Assembly (NCBI GenBank): GCA_964513925.1
Contig: CAZENR010000020.1
Span: forward strand, 1 to 17,087
Direction: 5' to 3'
Source of the DNA: DAORHV01 sp964513925
GTDB lineage: Bacteria > Patescibacteriota > Gracilibacteria > Peribacterales > Peribacteraceae
DNA length: 17,087 bases
Both the position numbers and the translations under genes were made by a program. Positions 6,353 through 13,424 of this stretch are shown here, piece after piece (position 1 is the first letter of the stretch; each line of letters starts with the position of its first letter). Under the pieces are notes generated by a model that was not told the DNA's origin, did not search any database, and saw only the letters and a program-made list of their open reading frames with translations.

Positions 6353-6361
6353 ACGTTCCAA

Positions 6362-6367
6362 AGCATA
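6362..6367 (-). promoter_or_regulatory. Candidate pyrF -10
   Basis: TATGCT on the minus strand ends 9 nt before ATG 6352, in the short comM-pyrF gap. This matches the near-leaderless spacing seen at murA and the malic enzyme gene. No clear -35 was seen. Confidence 0.4.
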
Positions 6368-6379
6368 GCAGAGTGGAGG

Positions 6380-7888
6380 CTATTCCACCCCCACCGGCTG
6401 ACGGTACTGCAGCGCCTCGGCAACATGCTGGACGCAAATGACATCGCTGTCGGCCAAGTCCGCGATGGTGCGTGATACTTTAATAGTGCGGTGATAACTT
6501 CGGGCTGAAAGCCCCAATCGCTGTGCCGCTTGCTTCAGTAGCGCTTCGCTTGGCGCATCCAGTGCGCAGAGGGCATCAACGTCCTTTACGCCCATTTCCT
6601 TATTGGTGGAAATGCCCAGTGCCGCGAATCGTTTCTCCTGGCGCTGGCGTGCGCGGAGCACGCGGGCGCGTATGACCGCGCTCGATTCGGTGGCGGCATC
6701 TGGCTTGCGCCGCAGTTCGTCTATCTCCACGGGTTGCACATCTACGGTGAGGTCTATGCGATCCAACAGAGGCGCGCTGATGCGTCGGCGCATCCGCTGC
6801 ACCGAAGAAGACGAAAACTTCGGAGGGTTCATCGCGGCAACCAGCATGACGTCCGCAGGGAATGTCACGCTCCCCTGTGCGCGGTTGATGGTAATGCGCC
6901 TATCCTCCAGGGGTTGTCGCAACACTTCCAAGACCTGCGGCGGAAACTCGGCCAACTCATCCAGGAAGAGTACTCCCCTATGAGCCAGGGAAATTTCGCC
7001 GGGAGCCGGATGCTGCCCGCCTCCAACAATGGCAACACCGCTGGCGGTGTGGTGCACCGTGCGTATGGGGCGGTGACGGATGAGCGGAGTATCGGGTGGG
7101 AGCAAGTTGGCCACTGAGTAAATGCCGGTAACCTCTAGCGCTTCGTCGGACGACAATGGCGGCAGAATGGTGCGCAACGCATTTGCCAAGAGTGTCTTTC
7201 CGGAACCGGGCGCGCCGGACAACAGCACGTTGTGTCCTCCGGCGGCGGCAATTTCCAGGGCACGCTTGGCCTGGGCTTGTCCGCGCACATCGGCAAAGTC
7301 GACAACGTTCGCATCTGTCACTCGCTCGCTCGCCGCAGGGGGCGCTATTGTCGGCGGCTGCGTTTCGCCGGATAGGTAGGTTATGACATCACGCAGGCTT
7401 GCCGCTGCGATGACCCGAATGCCCGGCACCAGCGCTGCCTCGGGGCCGTTAGCCGCCGGAACCACCACCGACTGCAACCCTTGCTGCCGGCATGCCAAGA
7501 CCGCGGAAAGCACGCCGCTGACGTGTCGTAGCGATCCATCGAAGGCCAATTCCCCTAAAAACGCCGTCTCACGCATGGCGGATTCGGGCAGCGAAATGAC
7601 GTCGTTACTTTGCAGGATGCCAAGTGCAATTGCCAGATCGTAACGCGACCCCACCTTGCGAATATGGGCTGGAGCCAGGTTCACATTCGTCACCCGGCCC
7701 ATGGGGATCCGATACCCCGATGCCTTGAGCGCCATCATCACTCGCTGCTTACTTTCCTGCACTGCCGTGTCGCCAAGTCCGACGATGAGGAACTTGGGTT
7801 CACCCGCGGTCGGGACAACGCCGATCTCTACGTAAACGGGTACGGCGCCAACACCGTGTGTGGCAAAGGAAGTGAGTTGCGTAAGCAT
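6380..7888 (-). CDS. comM: ComM/YifB family AAA+ ATPase (Mg-chelatase-like)
   Basis: ComM is a hexameric helicase that promotes branch migration during natural transformation. The 502-aa product has the N-terminal family domain (HGVGAVPVYVEIGV...FLIVGLGDTAVQESKQRV, NLAPAHIRKVGSRYDLAIALG), Walker A GAPGSGKT (225-232), Walker B GVLFLDELAEF (Asp310, Glu311), sensor-like VAAMNP, the SAPLLDRIDL arginine-finger region and the C-terminal LGLSARSYHRTIKVSRTIADL block. The start is set by MLTQLTSFATHGVGA; the frame stays open upstream to 8068, but those residues are unlike the family. One oddity: the loop after AAMNP, normally carrying the CPCG...CxC cysteines, is reduced to PKFSSSS. The gene is divergent from yraN, a common partner, and upstream of pyrF. 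Confidence 0.93.
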   Translation of the reverse strand: MLTQLTSFATHGVGAVPVYVEIGVVPTAGEPKFLIVGLGDTAVQESKQRVMMALKASGYRIPMGRVTNVNLAPAHIRKVGSRYDLAIALGILQSNDVISLPESAMRETAFLGELAFDGSLRHVSGVLSAVLACRQQGLQSVVVPAANGPEAALVPGIRVIAAASLRDVITYLSGETQPPTIAPPAASERVTDANVVDFADVRGQAQAKRALEIAAAGGHNVLLSGAPGSGKTLLANALRTILPPLSSDEALEVTGIYSVANLLPPDTPLIRHRPIRTVHHTASGVAIVGGGQHPAPGEISLAHRGVLFLDELAEFPPQVLEVLRQPLEDRRITINRAQGSVTFPADVMLVAAMNPPKFSSSSVQRMRRRISAPLLDRIDLTVDVQPVEIDELRRKPDAATESSAVIRARVLRARQRQEKRFAALGISTNKEMGVKDVDALCALDAPSEALLKQAAQRLGLSARSYHRTIKVSRTIADLADSDVICVQHVAEALQYRQPVGVE

Positions 7889-7919
7889 AAGATGAACGGA
7901 AGAAAACGATGTGCTGGAG

Positions 7920-7956
7920 AAGGTGTCCGAACGTATGGTGTACTTTCGTACACCTT
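7920..7956 (-). promoter_or_regulatory. Two mutually exclusive hairpins upstream of comM
   Basis: On the minus strand GGTGTAC (7954-7948) pairs with GTACACC (7943-7937) around GAAA, a C(GAAA)G tetraloop. The same 5' arm, read as AAGGTGT (7956-7950), can instead pair with ACACCTT (7926-7920) 23 nt further on. Both stems are perfect 7-mers. The structure ends 31 nt before the comM ATG, and a possible -10 GATAGT lies at 7970-7965. Confidence 0.5.
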
Positions 7957-7992
7957 TATGCAAGACTATCCAAAGGACAGTGCATAGCGAAT

Positions 7993-8388
7993 ATGGTGCA
8001 ACTTGCTTCACCATCGGCACCGACACATGTGCAAACAGGCGCGCTTGGCGAACAAGCTGCGGAGGCATATTTACAGCGCATTGCTCACCGCATTCTTGCC
8101 AGAAATGTGCGCCTTGGACGCTGCGAGCTGGACATCATTGCCTACGACGAATGCGAGCACATGCTGGTGTTTGTCGAGGTGAAGGCGCGCCGCAACTACT
8201 GCGCTGCATACCCTATTCACACAGCGGTGAATCGTCGTAAGCGCCAGGCACTTCGCAGGGCGGTGGATGCATGGATTACGCTCAACGAGTACTGCGGCCC
8301 CGCACGCATAGACATCGTCTGCGTCGGGGCAGGCAGAATTACCGAGCACATTCGTGATATCGGGTCCGATTTCTTGGTCGACATCTAA
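7993..8388 (+). CDS. yraN: YraN/UPF0102 family nuclease-fold protein
   Basis: The 131-aa product matches the YraN family, which has a PD-(D/E)XK endonuclease-like fold and uncertain function but frequently neighbours comM, dprA and rnhB. Motifs seen are TGALGEQAAEAYLQ, RILARNVR, CELDIIAYDE (Asp47) and LVFVEVKARRN (Glu62, Lys64), which together give the expected E...D...ExK catalytic arrangement; the C-terminus ends RIDIVCVG and IGSDFLVDI. The start MVQLASPS at 7993 is the ATG closest to the conserved domain; the frame is open upstream to 7909 but Cys-rich and unlike the family. The nearest AAGGA is 15 nt upstream, too far to be convincing. Divergent from comM, which fits a DNA uptake or recombination role. 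Confidence 0.9.
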   Translation: MVQLASPSAPTHVQTGALGEQAAEAYLQRIAHRILARNVRLGRCELDIIAYDECEHMLVFVEVKARRNYCAAYPIHTAVNRRKRQALRRAVDAWITLNEYCGPARIDIVCVGAGRITEHIRDIGSDFLVDI

Positions 8389-8403
8389 AATACTATTCCA
8401 CAA

Positions 8404-8433
8404 TATAATATATAATTTGTCTGCTAGCAGGAG
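8404..8433 (+). promoter_or_regulatory. AT-rich promoter with tandem TATAAT and a downstream AGGAG
   Basis: Two perfect TATAAT hexamers occur at 8404-8409 and 8411-8416 in an AT-rich spacer after yraN. Transcription from the second would start near 8423, producing a short leader with AGGAG (8429-8433) placed 9 nt before ATG 8443. I see no good -35. This is the clearest Shine-Dalgarno near any start in the window. Confidence 0.55.
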
Positions 8434-8442
8434 CTGCAAAAC

Positions 8443-8469
8443 ATGATGCGGCGTGGTATACTGCAATGA
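8443..8469 (+). CDS. 8-codon leader ORF, MMRRGILQ
   Basis: ATG 8443 lies 9 nt after a clean AGGAG and reads MMRRGILQ before TGA (8467-8469). That stop overlaps the ATG of the DUF4215 gene in an ATGA junction, so ribosomes finishing the leader could reinitiate there. The peptide is too short to judge as a product. A TATACT (8457-8462, extended by TGG) inside it could also be a second promoter. Confidence 0.4.
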   Translation: MMRRGILQ

Positions 8470-10319
8470 TTCCTCAGACACACATACACACGCAGCACAA
8501 AACCATGATCGGCATGTGGACGACCATCGCAATGGTGGCGCTCATTGCTGTGGCTAGTAGTGCTAATCAGTTGCCGTCGCATGCCCAGAGTGATGAGGTG
8601 TGTGGCAACGCCACCGTAGACAGCGGCGAGCAATGCGACGACGGCAACCTGACTCCCGGCGACGGATGCAGCGCATACTGCCTAAACGAAGTATGTGGCA
8701 ACGGCCATGTGGATTCCGGCGAGCAATGCGACGACGGCAACGGCATGGGGGGAGACGGTTGCGGGTCGCTGTGCACCATCGAATTTTGCGGCGATGGCCT
8801 GACGCAGTCCCCAGAGACTTGCGATGATGCCAACAACATTTCCGGCGACGGCTGTTCCGCCATGTGCCAAACAGAATCGGATTCCCAACTGGATGCCAAC
8901 CTCGTTCCGATTGATACCACCGCCAGTTCCGTGTCTGGCGATCAGGCTCAACCCGAAACCAATGCCGATCCCCAGGCACAGACACTTGCTCCCCCGCCGC
9001 TACCCGTAATCCCCCCGCGAGTCTTGCAAACTGCTGTGGAAGCCGCTGAATCAAACACATTCATCCGCAGCGAAGAGGGGGACAGCTACATCCAGTATTT
9101 GGAAGTGGAAAACCAGGAGTCTCTCAAAGACATTCTCCGCGCACTGCGGGATCGCAAGGCGCTCACATCGGAGCAACGCGAGCAAGCCGAGCAACTTTCG
9201 GGTGACTTGGGCCTGGCCAAGTTTGCGGAGCGGGACAAGTACAACGACATGCTTGCCCGCCTTATCGCCACCACCATCAGCGAGTCGGTGGTGTCTGAAC
9301 AGGCGTTGGACCAAGCCAAGCTCACCGGCGATCCCACGCTCATCGTCGAAGAATTGCAGAAGGCAGTCACGCCCATGAAGCCGACACAGATTCGCTCCGA
9401 AACCGCCAATCTGCTGAGCGAGTTGCAGCGTCAGGGCGTAGAAATAGAAGGCCTCTCGGCAGAGAGCGTTGCCGCCATGATTGGCGACGATCGCAGTCCG
9501 ATCGAAGTGTTTCAGGCGGTGGTAGAAGCGAAGGAGAAAGTTGAAAAGGTCGCCACAAAAGATGTCGACCAATCCTATGCGTCGGTTCTGGCCCATGTCC
9601 GCATGCTGCGAACGTCATTGCCCGTTTTGGAGCAACAATTCGGCATGAACCGCGAAAAGCTGGAAGCACGTTTATCCGAATTGGAGTCCGTTGCCGCAAC
9701 GGCAACGCCAGCAGAGGCACGAGAGGTGGTCGATGCCATCAACAAGCTCACCATCACCATGGAGCGCTCCAAGAAAGTGGATAAAAGGACGCTGGATTCC
9801 ATAGACGAGGCGGCAGCCAATCGCGCGCTGCAGCGCTTTGCCGAAAACGTGCGCAGTTCACCCATGACAGCCAGCCTGATTGGTGACACGACTCCCGAAC
9901 AAGCGAAGCCCGGCGACCTACTCAAGCTGACCGATGCCATGTCGCGCCAGGCGCCGCTGATGCAGCGCAAGGCGTTTGCCAGCAAGGATGTAGAGGCCCA
10001 GAAGTCGGCATTGATCCAGTACATCTTCAGTCAGCCGGATATCATGCGCATGCGCGCCATCTTGCAAGAAGGTGATCATGTGGAGCTAGACGAGCGCGAG
10101 ACGCAGCTGCGCAAGACCATCGAACGCATTGGCAAAGTAGATCTTCCGGATGATTCCTGCGACGACTCTGTTGCCGATGCGCTGCCTTGCGTAGAGGCGC
10201 ACTTTACCTGGATGCAGCAGCAAGTACGCGACCGTAACTGGCTCTCGCGCATTGGAGGCTTCTTCGAGGATGCTGGAGCTGTAGACATGTTCCATGAGCA
10301 ATTCTCTTCCCCGCAATGA
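8466..10319 (+). CDS. Exported protein with three DUF4215 Cys-rich repeats and long helical domain
   Basis: The 617-aa product starts with an N-terminal hydrophobic signal (about residues 17-32, likely cleavage after SHA-QSDE). Three Cys-rich repeats of the DUF4215 type follow at 46-72, 77-103 and 108-134, each on the pattern CGN...DSGEQCDDGN...GDGCS..C. A Pro/Asp/Gln-rich linker (about 135-187) leads to some 430 residues that look almost entirely helical and charged, with no membrane segment. DUF4215 repeats are found in secreted or surface proteins and bind Ca or form disulfides by inference; no enzyme motif is visible. The gene overlaps the sigma-like gene by ATGA (10316-10319), so the two are probably translated together. 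An in-frame ATG at 8505 is an alternative start. Domain call strong, role unknown. Confidence 0.8.
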   Translation: MIPQTHIHTQHKTMIGMWTTIAMVALIAVASSANQLPSHAQSDEVCGNATVDSGEQCDDGNLTPGDGCSAYCLNEVCGNGHVDSGEQCDDGNGMGGDGCGSLCTIEFCGDGLTQSPETCDDANNISGDGCSAMCQTESDSQLDANLVPIDTTASSVSGDQAQPETNADPQAQTLAPPPLPVIPPRVLQTAVEAAESNTFIRSEEGDSYIQYLEVENQESLKDILRALRDRKALTSEQREQAEQLSGDLGLAKFAERDKYNDMLARLIATTISESVVSEQALDQAKLTGDPTLIVEELQKAVTPMKPTQIRSETANLLSELQRQGVEIEGLSAESVAAMIGDDRSPIEVFQAVVEAKEKVEKVATKDVDQSYASVLAHVRMLRTSLPVLEQQFGMNREKLEARLSELESVAATATPAEAREVVDAINKLTITMERSKKVDKRTLDSIDEAAANRALQRFAENVRSSPMTASLIGDTTPEQAKPGDLLKLTDAMSRQAPLMQRKAFASKDVEAQKSALIQYIFSQPDIMRMRAILQEGDHVELDERETQLRKTIERIGKVDLPDDSCDDSVADALPCVEAHFTWMQQQVRDRNWLSRIGGFFEDAGAVDMFHEQFSSPQ

Positions 10320-11443
10320 GCGAGCAAAACGCCATCACCGGCGATGCAGTTGCGGGAGTAATCCCGATGCCTGCCGAGGCCGAGCACAAGGCGCTCGACC
10401 TTGCGGTGTTGAAGAAAGGCGCCAAGGACTTCTTGACCTTCGTCGACGACACCAAAGAAGTGTTTTACGCCTACCTGTACCACCGCACCGGTTCGCTGGG
10501 TACGGCACAAACGCTCATGAGCGAGCTGTACCTGGATGTGCTCAGTCGTGCCATGTCGCTGTGGTGGTTTGGCACCCTATCACTGGAATTGCTCCTGGAA
10601 GCCGCAGATAAGACGCTTGGTAAATCCATGGCCGGGAGCGAAGCCGACGTCGATTCCGTCTATGTTCCGGCGCTTGCATGGTTGAACGAGGACGAGAAGA
10701 AGTTCGCGACATCCTTGCACGAATCGCTGTGGACACTGCCCGTGGCGGAGCAGCGCCTGGTCATTCTGTCGCTACTGCTCGGCTTTTCCAACGAGCGCAT
10801 TGCCACCGTGCTGGGCATGAAGCCCGATGCCGCGAAAGACGCGGTGAACAAGGCGGTGGAAACGCTGGTGAGTACATGGCAGCCTTCCGACGCCGTGCGC
10901 GCCAAGCTGCAATCGCTGGTGTTCATGCCGGGGCTGGATATCCGCCGCGAAACGAACCTGCGCTTCGCCGTCGTGGAGAAATACAACGCGCTGCGCATGC
11001 GCAAGTACCAGTGGGTGGTTGTCGGTGCGTTCTTGGCGGTGTTTTCCAACCTGATTGTCGCCGGAGTCTTGGCATTCGTGGTCGTGGTGCAGTCGCCTTC
11101 CTCATTGCGCGGCACGCGGGCAGAAGTGGCCGCGTTGGACGCGCTCTTGTTGAAACGCGAGATTGCCGGCCTGGAAGCAAAGCGCTCACTCAACGCATTG
11201 GCTCCGGAAGCACGCGGCCTGGCCGCGTACGACACCACGCGTAAGCTGACCACCGTCGGCTTGTCAGCCGCGCTGAATGCGTTCGAGCAGCAGGGCACCA
11301 ACGAAGCCGAAGTCGACAAGCTCATCAAGTTGCTGGAGCGCTCTTCCACGGCAATGGTTCCGGCAGGGCGACAGATAGCCGCATTGCTCGGTCAACCAGT
11401 GGCACTGGTGGATGTCGCCATGGCGCTGAAGAACGTACGGTAA
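10316..11443 (+). CDS. Membrane-anchored sigma-70-like (ECF-type) regulator
   Basis: The 375-aa product has a cytoplasmic N-half resembling an ECF sigma factor. A region-2-like block spans about 36-102 (DFLTFVDDTKEVFYAYLYHR...), and a region-4-like helix-turn-helix spans about 136-186 (LPVAEQRLVILSLLLGFSNE, then RIATVLGMKPDAAKDAVNKA). One transmembrane helix follows (about 232-258), then an extracytoplasmic C-terminus of about 115 residues, rich in helix. Region 2 has lost the usual acidic DLTQEVF core (here TLMSELYLDV), and the recognition helix has Asp where KSRL is typical, so DNA or core-polymerase binding is uncertain. The arrangement combines a sigma-like part and an anchor in one chain, where normal systems use a separate anti-sigma. 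It is coupled to the exported DUF4215 gene upstream, which suggests signalling from that protein. Fold moderate, function inferred. Confidence 0.68.
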   Translation: MSEQNAITGDAVAGVIPMPAEAEHKALDLAVLKKGAKDFLTFVDDTKEVFYAYLYHRTGSLGTAQTLMSELYLDVLSRAMSLWWFGTLSLELLLEAADKTLGKSMAGSEADVDSVYVPALAWLNEDEKKFATSLHESLWTLPVAEQRLVILSLLLGFSNERIATVLGMKPDAAKDAVNKAVETLVSTWQPSDAVRAKLQSLVFMPGLDIRRETNLRFAVVEKYNALRMRKYQWVVVGAFLAVFSNLIVAGVLAFVVVVQSPSSLRGTRAEVAALDALLLKREIAGLEAKRSLNALAPEARGLAAYDTTRKLTTVGLSAALNAFEQQGTNEAEVDKLIKLLERSSTAMVPAGRQIAALLGQPVALVDVAMALKNVR

Positions 11444-11448
11444 CGCGC

Positions 11449-12312
11449 TTACGCCCAAACCAACAGCGCCTGGCGCTCGTTGTATGGCACCGGCGGGTTT
11501 TGCTTGGCGCCCATTTTCGCACCGCGTACACCTGAGAAGAAACGACCCTGTTCGACGGAGCCGGCCACGGTGCCATCGTGCGCAGTGCAGACATCATCAA
11601 TGACGATCGCATCAGGTTCTACTCCCGATGCTTCCGCCTGTCGCTTTGCCACAAGTCCTAAATCGATACCGTTCCCTGTCCGTGGCGGGTACACAATGGA
11701 GGGCGTCAATACATCGCTGCCATATCTGTTAGTAAGCCGTGCCGCGCGCGGAGCGTTTTGCGCCGTCGACATGTCGTACCCAAAGCAGCATGCACGCGCA
11801 CATGCCGATACCACCATCATGATGTGCTTCGGATTACTGCCCGCAGCCTTCATTTGCTCGATCATCTTGGCAACAATGCCGTTGCTGCCATCCGGAGGGT
11901 CCAAACACTCCATGCTGCCGCTGGCAAAACCGACGACGTCGCGATCTGGGTCGAATACGGTTATTCCTGGCGAGTCGGCAACCATTATCAGCGCCGCAAC
12001 TTTGCCGCGCAGCAATCCAGTATCTATCCCCCCGGCTGGATACAGCACTGCGTCTGCCTTGTTTTTGGTGCGTAGAAACTTCGGCATTGCCGCGGAGGGT
12101 TCCAGCTCAGCGCCCGCACATACATCCGCAACATCGGTTTTCATGGCGAGCGATTGCGCCAAGATAAACTCTGCACGACTCATTTCCAGCAGCGCTTCAA
12201 TGCTTTGGGCAAAATCAGGATGCTCAGGGTGAACAATGCCCTGGTCGCGCGAAGTAATGACGCTTTGCAGTGCGCCGCCAAACAACGGGCGGTAGTGAGG
12301 GAGGTGCTTCAT
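11449..12312 (-). CDS. Laccase-domain (YfiH/PgeF, polyphenol-oxidase-family) protein, degenerate active site
   Basis: The 287-aa product follows the YfiH/PgeF layout: ADAVLYPAGG (family ADGLVT), then VADSPGITVFDP where the family has ADCxPVLLxDP, GFASGSMECLD where it has AHAGWRG, GIVAKMIEQM, VVSACARACCFGYDM (family IGPxIGxxxYEV), and a C-terminal DVCTAHD...RFFSGVRGAKMG. The catalytic Cys is Ser114 and the AHAGWRG histidine is absent, so the metal site looks lost. Family members act on purine nucleosides or edit peptidoglycan precursors; this one may be a pseudoenzyme. The start at 12312 is chosen because a TTGACT-17-TGTAAT promoter overlaps the longer frame that would begin at 12333. It converges on the sigma-like gene with a 5-bp gap. 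Confidence 0.65.
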   Translation of the reverse strand: MKHLPHYRPLFGGALQSVITSRDQGIVHPEHPDFAQSIEALLEMSRAEFILAQSLAMKTDVADVCAGAELEPSAAMPKFLRTKNKADAVLYPAGGIDTGLLRGKVAALIMVADSPGITVFDPDRDVVGFASGSMECLDPPDGSNGIVAKMIEQMKAAGSNPKHIMMVVSACARACCFGYDMSTAQNAPRAARLTNRYGSDVLTPSIVYPPRTGNGIDLGLVAKRQAEASGVEPDAIVIDDVCTAHDGTVAGSVEQGRFFSGVRGAKMGAKQNPPVPYNERQALLVWA

Positions 12313-12327
12313 GTAATGCGCATTACA
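12312..12327. promoter_or_regulatory. Perfect 16-bp palindrome over -10 and start codon
   Basis: TGTAATGCGCATTACA is its own reverse complement. Its minus-strand 5' half contains the -10 of the laccase-domain gene, and its last base is the A of that gene's start codon. This placement suits a repressor operator. Confidence 0.5.
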
Positions 12328-12350
12328 AACCATTAATATAATTTAGTCAA
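12322..12350 (-). promoter_or_regulatory. Promoter of the laccase-domain gene
   Basis: On the minus strand TTGACT (12350-12345, 5/6) is followed after exactly 17 bp by TGTAAT (12327-12322, 5/6), which ends 9 nt before ATG 12312. The 9-mer GTTTGTAAT that includes this -10 recurs at 12400-12392. Confidence 0.65.
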
Positions 12351-12415
12351 ATATATTCCAACTACACGCACAGTGTCCCCTAAGCACGTTTATTACAAAC
12401 AGTGCGGCTGCGACA

Positions 12416-12444
12416 TTTTCACAAATACGAAAATATGATATACT
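12416..12444 (+). promoter_or_regulatory. Promoter of the ion-channel gene
   Basis: TTTTCA (12416-12421, 4/6) and TATACT (12439-12444) are 17 bp apart, and TGA before the hexamer makes an extended -10. The start point near 12451 leaves a 26-nt leader to ATG 12477. The leader has no Shine-Dalgarno. The -10 overlaps an in-frame ATG at 12435, which argues against the longer frame. Confidence 0.6.
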
Positions 12445-12476
12445 GGCTTGATATCGCCGAACCTCATAACACCCAC

Positions 12477-13424
12477 ATGCACAAACAACTCACCATTGCC
12501 GACGTCGTAAACTCATCTGTATTTCAGGTTGTCATCTTCTTCACCATCATCGCCGCAAGCGCGCTGGTTGGCATAGAAACATACGATCATTTGGCCGAGC
12601 GCCACGCGCTGCTCTTCGATATCGCAAACAGCGTCATCCTTTGGGTGTTCGTAGTCGAAATCGCGCTGCGCATCCTTTCGTACGGACGGAAGCCGTGGCT
12701 CTTCTTTGGCGATGGCTGGAACTTGTTCGATTTTGCCATTGTGGTCGTGCTGCTACTACCGCTGCACAGTGAATTTTTTGCCGTGTTACGCTTGGTGCGC
12801 ATCGTGCGCTTGCTGCGCGTTGTCAAAACCGTGCGCATCCTGCGTCTTATCGACCTGCCGCAACTGCAGTTCGTCGTGAATTCACTGCTGCGCAGCTTGC
12901 CGCCCATCGGCAGCATCGCGCTCTTGTTGTCCATGCACTTCTACATGTATGGCGTCATTGGTACCACGCTGTTCCACGACATTGACCCGCGTCATTTCGG
13001 GACGCTGGGCCATGCCCTCCTCTCGTTGTTCACCACGCTGACACTGGAAGGCTGGGTGCAGTTGATGGAGGCGCAGACCGCCGTAAGCGCCAGCGGGCAT
13101 TCGGTGCCGATGTTCCTGGTTGCCGGGTATTTCGTTTCGTTCATCGTGATCGGCACCATGATTGTCATGAACCTGATCATCGGCGTGATCGTGAACACCA
13201 TGAGCGACCTAGACGACGAAGAGGCCGAACTGAACGTGCTCAGCCGCCGCGGGCGCAAGGCGCTGACCATCCACCAGGAATTGTCGGCTATCGAGAAGCA
13301 GCTGGAGGAATCTTCCGTGTGCTTGAGGCTACTGAAGAAATCGCTGGAGGCGGAGGCCGTGGATATCGATGCCACCGTACCGCAGCTGCACTACGGGCAT
13401 CAGTACGGAAGCAAGAAAGAGTAA
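12477..13424 (+). CDS. Voltage-gated cation channel, single-repeat BacNav/BacCav type
   Basis: The 315-aa product has six membrane segments and should form a homotetramer. S1 is about 16-33, S2 about 47-67 with acidic Glu61, and S3 about 79-95 with Asp85. S4 carries basic residues at every third position (Arg105, 108, 111, 114, Lys117, Arg120, 123), a textbook voltage sensor. S5 is about 142-166, the pore helix and filter FTTLTLEGWVQL has TLEGW at 189-193, and S6 is about 211-240. A cytoplasmic tail (about 245-293) looks like a coiled coil. NaChBac-type Na channels have TLESW; Gly at the fourth position resembles the reported Ca-selective bacterial channel from Meiothermus. Start ATG 12477 fits the promoter. 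The MFS gene follows without a gap. Confidence 0.9.
   Translation: MHKQLTIADVVNSSVFQVVIFFTIIAASALVGIETYDHLAERHALLFDIANSVILWVFVVEIALRILSYGRKPWLFFGDGWNLFDFAIVVVLLLPLHSEFFAVLRLVRIVRLLRVVKTVRILRLIDLPQLQFVVNSLLRSLPPIGSIALLLSMHFYMYGVIGTTLFHDIDPRHFGTLGHALLSLFTTLTLEGWVQLMEAQTAVSASGHSVPMFLVAGYFVSFIVIGTMIVMNLIIGVIVNTMSDLDDEEAELNVLSRRGRKALTIHQELSAIEKQLEESSVCLRLLKKSLEAEAVDIDATVPQLHYGHQYGSKKE

Noticed and set aside
7889..8068. N-terminal extension of comM
   Set aside because: Residues before MLTQLTSFATHGVGA do not resemble the family and overlap yraN and the leader hairpins.
8586..8868. Three similar ~90-bp units as a DNA tandem repeat
   Set aside because: The similarity follows the DUF4215 protein repeats (CGN...CDDGN...GDGC) and is explained by coding.
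12402..12476. Longer N-terminus of the ion channel
   Set aside because: The extended -10 TGATATACT lies inside it, and the added residues have no family resemblance.
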